Below the pieces are notes generated by a model that made no database searches, had not been told where the DNA came from, and saw only the letters and a program-made list of their open reading frames with translations. A stretch of DNA of 64,000 bases from CAWANF01 sp963783355 (GTDB taxonomy: Bacteria; Bacteroidota; Rhodothermia; Balneolales; DATFMH01), in the NCBI GenBank assembly GCA_963783355.1, contig CAWANF010000014.1, positions 230,249 through 294,248 on the forward strand. The letters are read 5' to 3'. The position numbers and the translations under genes are program-made. This document shows, in pieces, positions 1 through 10,000 of this stretch. The first letter of the stretch is position 1, and the number at the start of each line of letters is the position of its first letter.

Positions 1-1
1 T

Positions 2-1780
2 ATCCCGGGTTACGTATTGCCGGAAGACCAGAAAGCTAAACTGTTCCTGAATTATTCCAGGAATGTAAAATCCATGAAAATGGAACCGGAAGGTTCGCTA
101 AAGATTAAAAAGAGAGCAAATACAAAAAACGGTTGGAAAGACTACCAGGTACAGGGTTTGAAATGGGGGCGTTCCCGGCTGACCGTGGAATATGATGACG
201 GTTTGATTCAGACTATTAATTATAAAGTAATTAAGTCACAGTCAAAGGTTTTGGCAGGCCTGGGAAGTTTCCTGACAACCAAACAATGGTTTGATAAAAA
301 GAACGATCCGTTTGATAGAAATCCCTCAATCATCAGCTACGATTATTTCGCCAAAAAACAGGTGACACAGGAAAAAAGAGCCTGGATTGCCGGCCTGAGT
401 GATGAGGGCGGTAATGGATCGTGGGTAGCGACCATCATGAAGCAGCTGATTCATCCTGACAAAGAAGAACTAAAGAAGATTGAAAAATTTACCGACGGGG
501 TTTTATGGGGCAAACTTCAGTATAGTGATGGCGATAAAAAATATGGAGTTCGGAAAAGCATGTTCTATTATGAACCGGATACCATGCCGAAGGGCACCTA
601 TGATCCGAATATTAAATTTGGAGGCTGGGAAAGCTGGAATAAAAAGGAAGCTCGTTCTGTCGGACGGTCGTTCAATTATACGCCGGTTGCTGCAGCCTAT
701 TGGGTTTTGTATCGATTAGCCCGGAATCATGATGGCCTTGTGACCAATCATTCATGGGATTGGTATTTGAAACGAGCTTACGAAACCGTTCAGGCTATGG
801 TCAAATACGCGGCATATTATTCCCAATTCGGACAGATGGAAGGAACGGTTTATGTAGAATTATTACATGATTTACGACGTGAAGGCTGGAAAGATATGGC
901 AGACAGTTTCGAAGCGTCTATGAAAAAACGTGCAGATGAATGGAAGACAAAAGCATTTCCGTTTGGCAGTGAGATGCCATGGGATTCCACCGGCCAGGAA
1001 GAGGTTTTTGCCTGGTGTCGATATTTCGGGTATAAAGAAAAAGCCGAGGTTACACTCAAAGCAATTACCGGCTATATGCCTACCATCGCACATTGGGGCT
1101 ACAATGGAAATGCCCGACGTTACTGGGATTTTCTGTATGCCGGAAAATTGGAACGAATTGAACGGCAAATTCACCATTATGGATCCGGTTTGAACGCTAT
1201 TCCGGTATTGACCGCATTTCGCGATAACCCGGACAATTTATATTTGCTTCGTGTTGGCTATGGAGGACTCATGGGGGCTATTTCGAACATCACGGAAGAT
1301 GGTTTTGGGCCTTGTGCTTTTCATTCCTACCCGTTTACACTCGAAATTGACGGATATTCGGGGGATTACGGGCCAAACTTTTTAGGCCATGTGATAAACA
1401 CCGGTACGTATGTAGTTAATCATCCTGAATTCGGATGGCTGGTATTCGGTGGTAATTATGAAACGAATAATGCTCAGATAACCATTAAACCACTTGATTC
1501 TTCCCGTTCACGCATCTATATAGTTGCCGAAGGGTTATGGGTAACATTAGATGCCGGAAAAGTAGATCGTTTCACATTAGATGCATCGGGAAAAAGGATT
1601 CAATTATATCTGGAACCCTCAACTAAATATACTCCCAAAGCCAGAGTGAGACTGGAGCAGCCACCACGTAACGGTAAGCCGGTTATGTACAAGACATTGA
1701 GTAACTATCCAATGGAGCGTGGAGCTTATGTGATACCATTGAGTGGTAAGACCACAAAAGTAGATTTGGTTAAGGCTTAA
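2..1780 (+). CDS. DUF5695-like (alpha/alpha)-barrel glycoside hydrolase-type protein, 5' truncated by window edge
   Basis: The reading frame is open back to base 2, so the N-terminus lies outside the window; the first internal start-like codon at 17 should not be taken as the true start. The visible ~590 residues have the aromatic-rich look of a six-hairpin glycosidase: motifs such as AGLSDEGGNGSW, FPFGSEMPWDSTGQEEVFAW and the C-terminal GGNYE/IKPLDSSRSRIYI beta-sandwich. It shares this organisation with the next gene (GSEYPYDTTGFESTQVFARY), so the two are divergent tandem paralogues. From memory it fits the DUF5695 group of putative carbohydrate-active enzymes; the substrate is unknown. The conserved Asp/Glu in the WDSTGQEE segment are candidate catalytic residues (inference). 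It lies 4 nt upstream of the next gene and is probably co-transcribed with it and with the following GH31. Confidence 0.7.
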   Translation: MPGYVLPEDQKAKLFLNYSRNVKSMKMEPEGSLKIKKRANTKNGWKDYQVQGLKWGRSRLTVEYDDGLIQTINYKVIKSQSKVLAGLGSFLTTKQWFDKKNDPFDRNPSIISYDYFAKKQVTQEKRAWIAGLSDEGGNGSWVATIMKQLIHPDKEELKKIEKFTDGVLWGKLQYSDGDKKYGVRKSMFYYEPDTMPKGTYDPNIKFGGWESWNKKEARSVGRSFNYTPVAAAYWVLYRLARNHDGLVTNHSWDWYLKRAYETVQAMVKYAAYYSQFGQMEGTVYVELLHDLRREGWKDMADSFEASMKKRADEWKTKAFPFGSEMPWDSTGQEEVFAWCRYFGYKEKAEVTLKAITGYMPTIAHWGYNGNARRYWDFLYAGKLERIERQIHHYGSGLNAIPVLTAFRDNPDNLYLLRVGYGGLMGAISNITEDGFGPCAFHSYPFTLEIDGYSGDYGPNFLGHVINTGTYVVNHPEFGWLVFGGNYETNNAQITIKPLDSSRSRIYIVAEGLWVTLDAGKVDRFTLDASGKRIQLYLEPSTKYTPKARVRLEQPPRNGKPVMYKTLSNYPMERGAYVIPLSGKTTKVDLVKA

Positions 1781-1784
1781 AAGA

Positions 1785-4562
1785 ATGATTAGGAAGGAAT
1801 TTCTAAAAAAAGTCGGACTGGGGACAGCATTTATACCTGTCAGATCACATTTTCCCTATTTAAAACCCGGTAAGGCTTCTTTTGGGAATTCCGATTTTAT
1901 TCTTCAATTCCATAAAGGGGCCATAGTAAGTATCAAAAGAAAAAATGATCAATTTGATACAGACTATATTCTTAAGGGAAATCGAATGGGTGATATTCTC
2001 ATCCGATACAGATATGATAAAGGGACCTGGAATGTTCTTTCTACCTCTGAGCTGGCTGACGAGAATCAACTAGTGACTGAAAAAAGTATCGCTTCAGGAA
2101 AATATTCAGCAAAAACGGGGAATAAAGATTTAGAGATTCTTTTTGATTATAGCATAGAACAGGATATCCTTATCTGGTCGATAGAATTAGTAAATAAAAA
2201 AAATATTCCAGTTGAAATAGGGGATGTCGCCATTCCTTTTCCGATGAATTCGGAGTGGTCGTGGAAAAAAGAAGTTACCTATAATGAACGCGTAATTCGT
2301 CATTCCTTTATTTCTGGTCATAATTCTTTTATGTTCTGGACCCGTTGTAATACTATAGGTCCCTATTTGCTGATGCTTCCGGAGAATGACACCCATTTAG
2401 AATATTACGACCAAAGCACACCTAATAAGCATGGCCGGAGTATTTATACGGCATATATTCATTCCTTAGTTCAGAAGAAAGTTGTTGAGGAGAAGGGAAG
2501 TAGCTGGAGAGTGCCCCAAACAGGTGCAATTCTCAAGCCGAAAGGAGAAACTGGTTCTTCCCGGAAAACCAAATTTAAATGGCTATGGGTAGATGATTAC
2601 AATAAAATCCGTGAGAATTTCTTCAAGAATAATCTTTTTGATATTCATATCACCCCGGGAATGACGATTCCTGTTAACGAAGAAGTACTTATTTCGTTTT
2701 GGGGCAAACCAAAATTAAATAAAATCGATCCTGAGTTTCCTCAAGAGTCAACCTGCCGTCTTCATTCACGTCCGGAGAAGGATCGTTCTGTTTATAAAGT
2801 CATTTTCCGAAAGCTTGGCGAAAATAAATTGACTATTCATTATGGTGAAGGCAGATACCTCATATTGGAATTTTTCGTAACTGAAGCTATCGATACCCTG
2901 ATAAACAAGAGGGGCCGATTTCTTGCAAACAGGCTGCAAATAAAGGAGCAAAACAAATGGTATAATGATGTTTACAGCGACTGGAATATGAGTGATCACT
3001 ATTTGTTGAGTCCTGATAATCTTCATGATATACCCGGGAGCAGACGTTACATGGTGACCTGCGACGATCCCGGACTTGGCCGGCCTGCTTTTCTTGCTTC
3101 TAAAAATGTTGAATACCCGGTTCAGGAAGAAGTGGATTCTCTGGATAATTATATCACCCATTTTGTCTGGGGAGGTTTGCAGATAAAAGATGATAAATCT
3201 TATCCTTACGCCATTTATGGGATACCCGATTGGAAAACCAACAGGGACAGTTCTGATCTTGGTCCGAAAGGCCGGTCGCATATGTGGAGGATTTACGATT
3301 ATCCCCATATCATACTCATGTACCTGAGCATGTTTCGGATCGCCAAATATCATAAAAACATTCAGACAAAAGAAACGGAAAGTGAATATTTGGATCGGGC
3401 CTATCAAACAGCCATGGCGTACTATACGTATCCAAAGGAAGTTGTTGGCTGGTCTCCTTATCATACCGGAAATTATAATGAAATTGCCATACCGGAATTG
3501 ATAGAAGAACTTAAATCGGAAGACAGAAATCTTGAGGCTTTTCGGTTGCAAAAGCAATGGGAAACCAAAGTGGAATACTTCCTAAGCGGTAAAGCGGATA
3601 TGTTTGGTTCGGAATATCCGTATGATACGACTGGATTCGAATCGACCCAGGTTTTTGCTCGATATGCTCTGGCTCATGCTCAACCCAATAATAATGATGA
3701 GATGCCTTTGAAAGTGACCGCGGAACAGGCATCGGAATTTATGCAAAAGCAGATTAAGTTAAATGTAGGGTGCAGAGGCTGGCTGGAGAAAGCTTATTAT
3801 TTATATGGAAGTGATTACCGGGCAGGAGGAAATGCCAAATATACGCTTAGTTATATGGCTCAAATGGGCGGATGGGCAATTCTCGATTATGCTGTGCATT
3901 TTGCAAAAAAAACCAACGAGTATTTGAGACTGGCTTATGCTTCGATATTAAGTTCGTGGGCGCTTTTAAACAGCGGCACCGAGAATAGCAACTATGGATA
4001 CTGGTTTCCGGGGAGGATTAATGACGGCGGAGCAGGTGGCGGGTTTGAGCCCCTGGCTTATGGGAAAACATGGATGGAGCAGCCACATAAACGGGGATCA
4101 TGGTATTACAGCAGTGAGATAGACCTGGGATTCTGTGGTTTTTTGAGAGCGGCATGTACGATTCTTGTCGATGATCCCGAATTCGGACTCACAGCCCTTG
4201 GAGGCAGGTTGAAAATAAAAAAGTATGTATATGAAGTGATCCCGAACGACGGCCTTCGCAGGCGTTTTCATATCCTGAAAGACGGTCATCGCATTCATTT
4301 TGAAATTCGGTATGACAGATTCGTTAAAAATAAGCCAATTAGCCTCTCCAAAGGACTCGATTCTATCCATTTCTATCTTGAAAATGTGGATTATGTGCCA
4401 CATGATACGACCTTAAATATTTCGGGTTTGCCTGAAGGTGCGTATGAAATTGTAATGGACGGACGTAGAATTACACAATTTAAGTCAGTTGCTGAAAATC
4501 AGTCTGTTTTGAAGTTGCCTGTTACAAAGCCTTCACATGAAATATCAATAACAAAAGTATGA
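1785..4562 (+). CDS. DUF5695-like (alpha/alpha)-barrel glycoside hydrolase-type protein, Tat-like leader
   Basis: 925 residues, starting 4 nt after the previous stop. The N-terminus MIRKEFLKKVGLGTA resembles an RK-variant twin-arginine leader, suggesting export in folded form. Residues ~40-400 are beta-rich. Residues ~520-800 form a helical barrel with GSEYPYDTTGFESTQ and GCRGWLEKAYYLYGSD motifs, and a beta-domain follows. The central and C-terminal parts align by eye with the upstream gene, including the 'DDPEFGLTALGG' segment that matches 'NHPEFGWLVFGG' there. It is therefore a tandem paralogue with a longer N-terminal region. I assign it to the DUF5695-like group by motif memory only. Its place in a three-gene run with GH31 suggests co-action on one oligosaccharide. 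Substrate unknown. Confidence 0.65.
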   Translation: MIRKEFLKKVGLGTAFIPVRSHFPYLKPGKASFGNSDFILQFHKGAIVSIKRKNDQFDTDYILKGNRMGDILIRYRYDKGTWNVLSTSELADENQLVTEKSIASGKYSAKTGNKDLEILFDYSIEQDILIWSIELVNKKNIPVEIGDVAIPFPMNSEWSWKKEVTYNERVIRHSFISGHNSFMFWTRCNTIGPYLLMLPENDTHLEYYDQSTPNKHGRSIYTAYIHSLVQKKVVEEKGSSWRVPQTGAILKPKGETGSSRKTKFKWLWVDDYNKIRENFFKNNLFDIHITPGMTIPVNEEVLISFWGKPKLNKIDPEFPQESTCRLHSRPEKDRSVYKVIFRKLGENKLTIHYGEGRYLILEFFVTEAIDTLINKRGRFLANRLQIKEQNKWYNDVYSDWNMSDHYLLSPDNLHDIPGSRRYMVTCDDPGLGRPAFLASKNVEYPVQEEVDSLDNYITHFVWGGLQIKDDKSYPYAIYGIPDWKTNRDSSDLGPKGRSHMWRIYDYPHIILMYLSMFRIAKYHKNIQTKETESEYLDRAYQTAMAYYTYPKEVVGWSPYHTGNYNEIAIPELIEELKSEDRNLEAFRLQKQWETKVEYFLSGKADMFGSEYPYDTTGFESTQVFARYALAHAQPNNNDEMPLKVTAEQASEFMQKQIKLNVGCRGWLEKAYYLYGSDYRAGGNAKYTLSYMAQMGGWAILDYAVHFAKKTNEYLRLAYASILSSWALLNSGTENSNYGYWFPGRINDGGAGGGFEPLAYGKTWMEQPHKRGSWYYSSEIDLGFCGFLRAACTILVDDPEFGLTALGGRLKIKKYVYEVIPNDGLRRRFHILKDGHRIHFEIRYDRFVKNKPISLSKGLDSIHFYLENVDYVPHDTTLNISGLPEGAYEIVMDGRRITQFKSVAENQSVLKLPVTKPSHEISITKV

Positions 4563-4572
4563 GTTGAATTAC

Positions 4573-4580
4573 AAAGGAGG
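4573..4580 (+). promoter_or_regulatory. Strong ribosome binding site deciding a GTG start
   Basis: AAAGGAGG followed by a 7-nt spacer and GTG at 4588. This favours GTG 4588 over the in-frame TTG at 4564, which has no such site and overlaps it. Most genes in the window lack so strong a box. Confidence 0.75.
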
Positions 4581-4587
4581 GTTGACA

Positions 4588-6840
4588 GTGCATTTCCTTA
4601 AGAAAAAAATATTTTTCAGATACATAGAGGGAATTATAATTGTCCTGGGCACATCGATTTGTGGATTTGCACGGCCAATCAAAATTTCCGGTAAACGTGC
4701 CGATCTCACTATCACTCCCGTCAGTAACTTTACCGTAAGAATAGCCTTGCGGCCACTTGATAACAAAAATAAGACCCTAAAAATTAGTAAAGACAGGGTC
4801 TTGGTTGAGCCGACCTTTGGGAAACCGGTTTATGAGGTGAAAGACTTCACGAGGACAAAAATAATTCGTCTTGAAAAATTGAGAATAACGATAAGTCCAT
4901 CGCCTCTCACCATAGATGTTTCAACTATTTTTGGAAAAAAAGTTCAGCATATTGTTATCGATGAAAAAAACGGAAAGGTTTTCTTTGATTTAGGTAGTAA
5001 ACCAGTATTTGGCCTGGGCGGCGGAGATCAGAATTTTAATAGAAGAGGGGTTTATTATTCGATGCGGGACGGATTTCGCTCCGGGGAATATCAGATATTC
5101 GGTTCCCGGTTACCTATACCCTTTTTGATAGGAACACAGGGCTGGTCTATCTTTTTCCATCGGCCATTTAACGCCCATATTGATCTTCGATCAGAAATCG
5201 GCAAATTTATTCCGCTTAAAAATCCAAAAACCTCTGAAGAAGCATCCCTGCCGTTAGATTTTTTCGTTACTTACGATGACACGCCTTCACGGGCCATGTC
5301 GGAATACGATCGTATTACTGGCAAGCCTGTTATGCCACCAAAATGGGCGCTGGGATATTTACAGAGCCATCGCACATTATCCGGGCCAAAGGAAATAATT
5401 AATGTTGCCAAAACCTTTCGTGAAAAAGAACTACCTGCCGACGGGCTCATTTATTTAGGAACAGGTTATTGTCCTGCAGGTTGGAATCTTGGTCATGGCT
5501 CCCTGCAATTCGACCCAAAAACTTTTGATCACCCAAAACAAATCATCGACTCTCTTCATGCCATGCATTTTCATATTGTGTTGCATGTCAACAGGCCGCC
5601 GCACAATTTACATGGGCATATACCACCCCGTCCCGGTGAGAAAAGAGGTCCCGGTCATATTATCGATTACTGGAAACGACATATCCCGACATTCAAAATG
5701 GGAGTAGATGGCTGGTGGCCTGACGATGGGGATGTTCTTCCAATTGACGCCCGCCTGGCCAGACATGCCATGTATTATCGGGGACCGTTATCCACCAGGC
5801 CTAATGTCAGGCCGTTCAGCCTTCATCGTACCGGTTATGCCGGGATGCAAAGATATGGCGGTTGGATATGGTCGGGCGATGTCTTTTCGTTATGGAAGAC
5901 TCTTTCTGCCCAGGTGACCGTGGGCATAAATTTTTCCCTGAGTGCTTCTCCATTTTGGGGTACTGATATTGGCGGTTTTTCTCCGACGAAAGAGCTGACC
6001 GGAGAATTATATACAAGATGGTTCGAGTTCGGAGCTTTTTGCCCGCTTTTCCGTTCCCACGGAAGAGACTGGCATTTGCACTTGCCTTGGGGCTGGAACA
6101 CAGGTAAAATTGGTCCTGATGAAGTGATAAAAGGTTTCAAAGGAACGGCCTCTCCCGATACCAGTGAGCTGCATAATGCCATGGTTGAGCCTATTTGTAA
6201 AGAATACCTGGATTTGCGGTATCGCTTGATGCCCTACATATATACCATGATTCGCCAGGCACACGACACGGGTATGCCGATAATGAGAGCCATGTGGCTG
6301 CAATATCCGAATGATCCGATAGCTGTGAATCAAAGCAAACAATATCTATGGGGCAGTAGCATGCTAATCGCTCCGGTGGTTCGAAAAGGAGAAACTGAAA
6401 GAAAGGTATACTTGCCCAAAGGATTATGGTATGATTTCTGGTCGAATCGATCGTTTAATGGCCATCAAACCGTTGATCGATATGTAGATTTATCAACGAT
6501 TCCGATTTATGTCAAAGCCGGAACGATTTTGCCATTAGCTCCCCTCAAACAATACATCGGACAGCCGACGGATAAACCAATGACGCTTCGAATATATTCA
6601 GGAAGAAACGGTACTTTTACGTTATATAATGATGATGGGAATACTCTGAATTATTTGAAAGGCAAGGCAACCTGGACGGAGTTCAAATGGAATGACGAAC
6701 AGAAAAAATTGATTATTGTGCCTTCTGAAAAATCGGACAGAACAATGGTTAAGTCACAGGAATTCAATGTGATTTTGATTCCCGGACACATCCATAAAAT
6801 GATAAAATACGAAGGGAAGACATGTTCAGTTCAATTTTAA
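4588..6840 (+). CDS. GH31 family alpha-glycosidase with unusual WWPDDGD nucleophile motif
   Basis: About 750 residues with an N-terminal hydrophobic export signal (FRYIEGIIIVLGTSICGFA). GH31 layout: N-terminal beta-sandwich with a FGLGGGD segment near residue 145, a TIM barrel, and C-terminal beta domains. The probable nucleophile is Asp379 in DGWWPDDGD and the acid/base is Asp431 in WSGDVFSLWK. The FWGTDIGGF and LFRSHGRDW signatures are present. The Glu that usually ends the W-x-D-x-x-E motif is Asp here, which sets it apart from the alpha-xylosidase-like GH31 at 20.5 kb. GH31 enzymes hydrolyse alpha-glucosides, alpha-xylosides or alpha-galactosides; I cannot choose between them. GTG start chosen from the strong ribosome site at 4573. 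It is third in the tight 2-6840 gene run and precedes the first giant FG-GAP lipoprotein by 163 nt. Confidence 0.88.
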   Translation: MHFLKKKIFFRYIEGIIIVLGTSICGFARPIKISGKRADLTITPVSNFTVRIALRPLDNKNKTLKISKDRVLVEPTFGKPVYEVKDFTRTKIIRLEKLRITISPSPLTIDVSTIFGKKVQHIVIDEKNGKVFFDLGSKPVFGLGGGDQNFNRRGVYYSMRDGFRSGEYQIFGSRLPIPFLIGTQGWSIFFHRPFNAHIDLRSEIGKFIPLKNPKTSEEASLPLDFFVTYDDTPSRAMSEYDRITGKPVMPPKWALGYLQSHRTLSGPKEIINVAKTFREKELPADGLIYLGTGYCPAGWNLGHGSLQFDPKTFDHPKQIIDSLHAMHFHIVLHVNRPPHNLHGHIPPRPGEKRGPGHIIDYWKRHIPTFKMGVDGWWPDDGDVLPIDARLARHAMYYRGPLSTRPNVRPFSLHRTGYAGMQRYGGWIWSGDVFSLWKTLSAQVTVGINFSLSASPFWGTDIGGFSPTKELTGELYTRWFEFGAFCPLFRSHGRDWHLHLPWGWNTGKIGPDEVIKGFKGTASPDTSELHNAMVEPICKEYLDLRYRLMPYIYTMIRQAHDTGMPIMRAMWLQYPNDPIAVNQSKQYLWGSSMLIAPVVRKGETERKVYLPKGLWYDFWSNRSFNGHQTVDRYVDLSTIPIYVKAGTILPLAPLKQYIGQPTDKPMTLRIYSGRNGTFTLYNDDGNTLNYLKGKATWTEFKWNDEQKKLIIVPSEKSDRTMVKSQEFNVILIPGHIHKMIKYEGKTCSVQF

Positions 6841-7003
6841 TGAGATCTGCATAATCCTTTAAATTAATTAAGAACTAAAGTGGACTTTTTACTTAAGCAG
6901 TAAATCATATATTTATATACCACGAAATTTCTGCAGGCAATTATGTGGGGAATGTAGACTGCTGAAATCTGTTGCGCATAGAAATCTACTTATTTAATTC
7001 TTG

Positions 7004-10000
7004 ATGAAACACAAAATATTATTGTTTTCAAGCTTGTTGATTATCCTGGTAAGTTGTCGTCCGGGCGCTAATCAATCCGGAGGGAAATTGATCTGGCATC
7101 GTGCCGTAGGCTATCATTGGGCTGTGCTGCATCCAGATTCCAATGGAAAAACAGGTTTCAGGGAACTTAAACCGGAGCGGACCGGCATTACGTTCGAAAA
7201 TCACCTGACAAAAAATGATATTGTCAAAAACCGTCTGTTGCTTAATGGCTCCGGTGTAGCAGCCGGAGACATCGACGGAGACGGACTCGCAGATTTGTAT
7301 TTCACGCAGTTAGATGGTCCTAACAAGCTCTACAAAAACCTGGGTGATTTTCACTTTAAAGATATCACCAATCAGGCGGGTGTGGCTTTGCCGGGTTATA
7401 AATGCAGCGGAGCAACGTTTGCGGATGTCGATGGCGACGGGGACTTGGATTTATTGGTGACAACCTATCATCACGGAACCATTTTGTTTCTGAATGATGG
7501 AAAGGGGAATTTTACACGTGATCGTAATGATGGCATCGATTCAACCTTGCAGGGAGGCACCACGATGAGCCTGGCGGATATTGACGGTGATGGAGATCTG
7601 GATTTGTATGTCGCTCATTATCGTGGAACAACTATTCGGGATTCCCATACGCCGGCTGAACTCTCGGCAGATAAAATTGTGGAAAAGGATGGAAAATCAT
7701 TTAAGGTGAAGGCACCGTTCAATAAGCACATTATGATTATCCATGGCCGGAAAGGTCTGACACTCCGTGAATATGGACTCAAAGATGCTCTTTATATCAA
7801 TAAGGGAACGAAGAACGGGAAATGGCAGGGATTCGAAAAAGTTACTGATTTAAAAGATCGGTTTTTAAGTTCTGATGGTAAGAAAATGGGCATGGCCCCG
7901 GATTGGGGACTTACCGCGCGGTTTGAAGATCTCAATAACGACGGGTTACCGGATCTTTATGTGTGCAATGATTACTGGACGCCCGATCGGGTATGGATTA
8001 ATCAGGGTAATGGCGTATTTAAGGCTATGAATCCTTTGGCCATGAGACATTACAGCTATTCCGCGATGAGCATGGCTGTTGGAAATGTGAATAACGACGG
8101 TTTATCCGATTTCTTCGTTTCTGATATGCTGAGTCCTTCTCATGAGCGTCGGTTAACCGAATACAATACCATATCTCCATTCGGATCCAAAGTTGGTGAG
8201 TACAAAAACCAGCCTCAGTATTCAAGGAATACGCTATACGTAAATCGTGGTGATAATACCTTCTCAGAAATAGCCCAATACAGCAATGTTTTTGCAAGTG
8301 ATTGGTCGTGGGCTTCCGTTTTCATGGATGTCAACCTGGATGGGCACGAAGATATTATCGTGAATAACGGGTATTCCTACGATGTCCGGGATTTAGATAC
8401 ACAGCTGATATTAAATAAGAAAAATCAACATCAGCCTTACAATCTGGAAGGCCAGTTACAGGGACTTCTGGAATTTCCGGCCCTGAAAACAAGAAATGAT
8501 ATTTTTAGGAATAATGGGGATATGACGTTCACTAATGTGGGTGAAAAATGGGGATTTCATGACAAAGATGTATCTCAGGGACTTGCAATTGCCGATTTGA
8601 ATAACGATGGCAGGTTGGATATAGTTGACAATCGTTTAAATCAGAATGCCGCCATATATGATAATACAACACCAGCGCCGAGAATTGCTGTACGACTGGT
8701 TGGCAAATCTCCGAATACTCAGGCCATTGGAACAAAAGTAAGTTTAAAGGGTGGCCCGGCTTTCCAGGTGCAACAGGTTATTTCAGGTGGAAATTATTTA
8801 TCGGGCTCAGATACGCAACTAATGTTTGCAGCCGGCAAGAAAAACAAAGATCGAATCCTGACCATCACCTGGCCAAATGGAAATATCAGTACCATCGACA
8901 GTGTTCGTTCAAACAGAATTTATAAAATTTACCAGGATTCGATTGCCGTTCAACCTGGAAAGCCAACCAGAATTGTACGCCAAAAGCCGGTTTTTGAGGA
9001 CGTTTCTAAAAAACTGGATTTTACCGAACATGAAGATATCTATGATGATTTTTCCCGTCAGCCATTGCTTCCCGTTCGGTTGAGCCAGGAAGAACCGGGA
9101 ATGGCATGGATCGATTATAATGGTGATGGTCGTCCCGACTTGTTCGAAACATCGGGAAAAGGTGGGAAATTAGCTGTGTTCCGCAATGAAGGACATGGGA
9201 ACTTTCAGAAAATAAATTTTAAAGATCTTCGAAAGGCATCCGGTGATCAGACAGCTGTCATTGGATGGCAGACATCAAAAGGGACGGATATTGTGGTCGG
9301 GAGTTCAAATTATGAACAATCATCTGATAACGATCCCTCTGCGTTTCAGTATCGATTTTCAAAAGGAAAATTAACAGAAGTTGGCCGCTTGCCCGCGAGT
9401 TCAGCGAGCACAGGCCCATTGGCTGCCGCAGATTATAATCATGACGGTACCGTGGATTTATTTGTCGGCGGACGTTTTATTCCCGGTGAGTATCCAAAAA
9501 GTGCAAGTTCGGGATTATATAAAAACATTCACGGTCACTTTGTTTTAGATAAAGTAAATTCCGCAATTTTAGAGAAGATAGGGATGGTTACCGGAGCTGT
9601 TTTTACTGATTATAACAGGGATGGGTGGCCTGATTTATTATTAAGCACTTCCTGGGGTTCGTTGAAGTTATATGAGAATGATCACGGAACATTTCATGAT
9701 GTGACGAAAAAAGTGGGATTGGATATTTATAAAGGCTGGTGGAATGGAATCGCTACCGGTGATTTTAATAATGACGGATACCCCGATATTGTGGCGACAA
9801 ACTGGGGACTAAACAGCCGCTACAAAATTGTTGATAGCCATCCTTTACGTATGTACTATTCCGATTTAAATTCGGATGGCAAGCTGGATATTCTGGAGGC
9901 GGCTTACGATACCGCCATTGGTGATTATGTTCCAACACGTCCGTTAAATGAAATGATTGCGTCGGTCCCGTCCATCGCCCATCGCCTGAAGTCGTATAAA

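Noticed and set aside
2766..3557. Long minus-strand open frame (263 codons) opposite the second DUF5695-like gene
   Set aside because: It lies wholly inside a well-supported plus-strand gene and has no recognisable motif; it is a shadow frame.
6841..7003. Shared promoter motif between the two FG-GAP lipoprotein genes (AAGCAG...TATATA)
   Set aside because: The similarity is short and A/T-rich and could be chance; no fixed spacing to the start codons.
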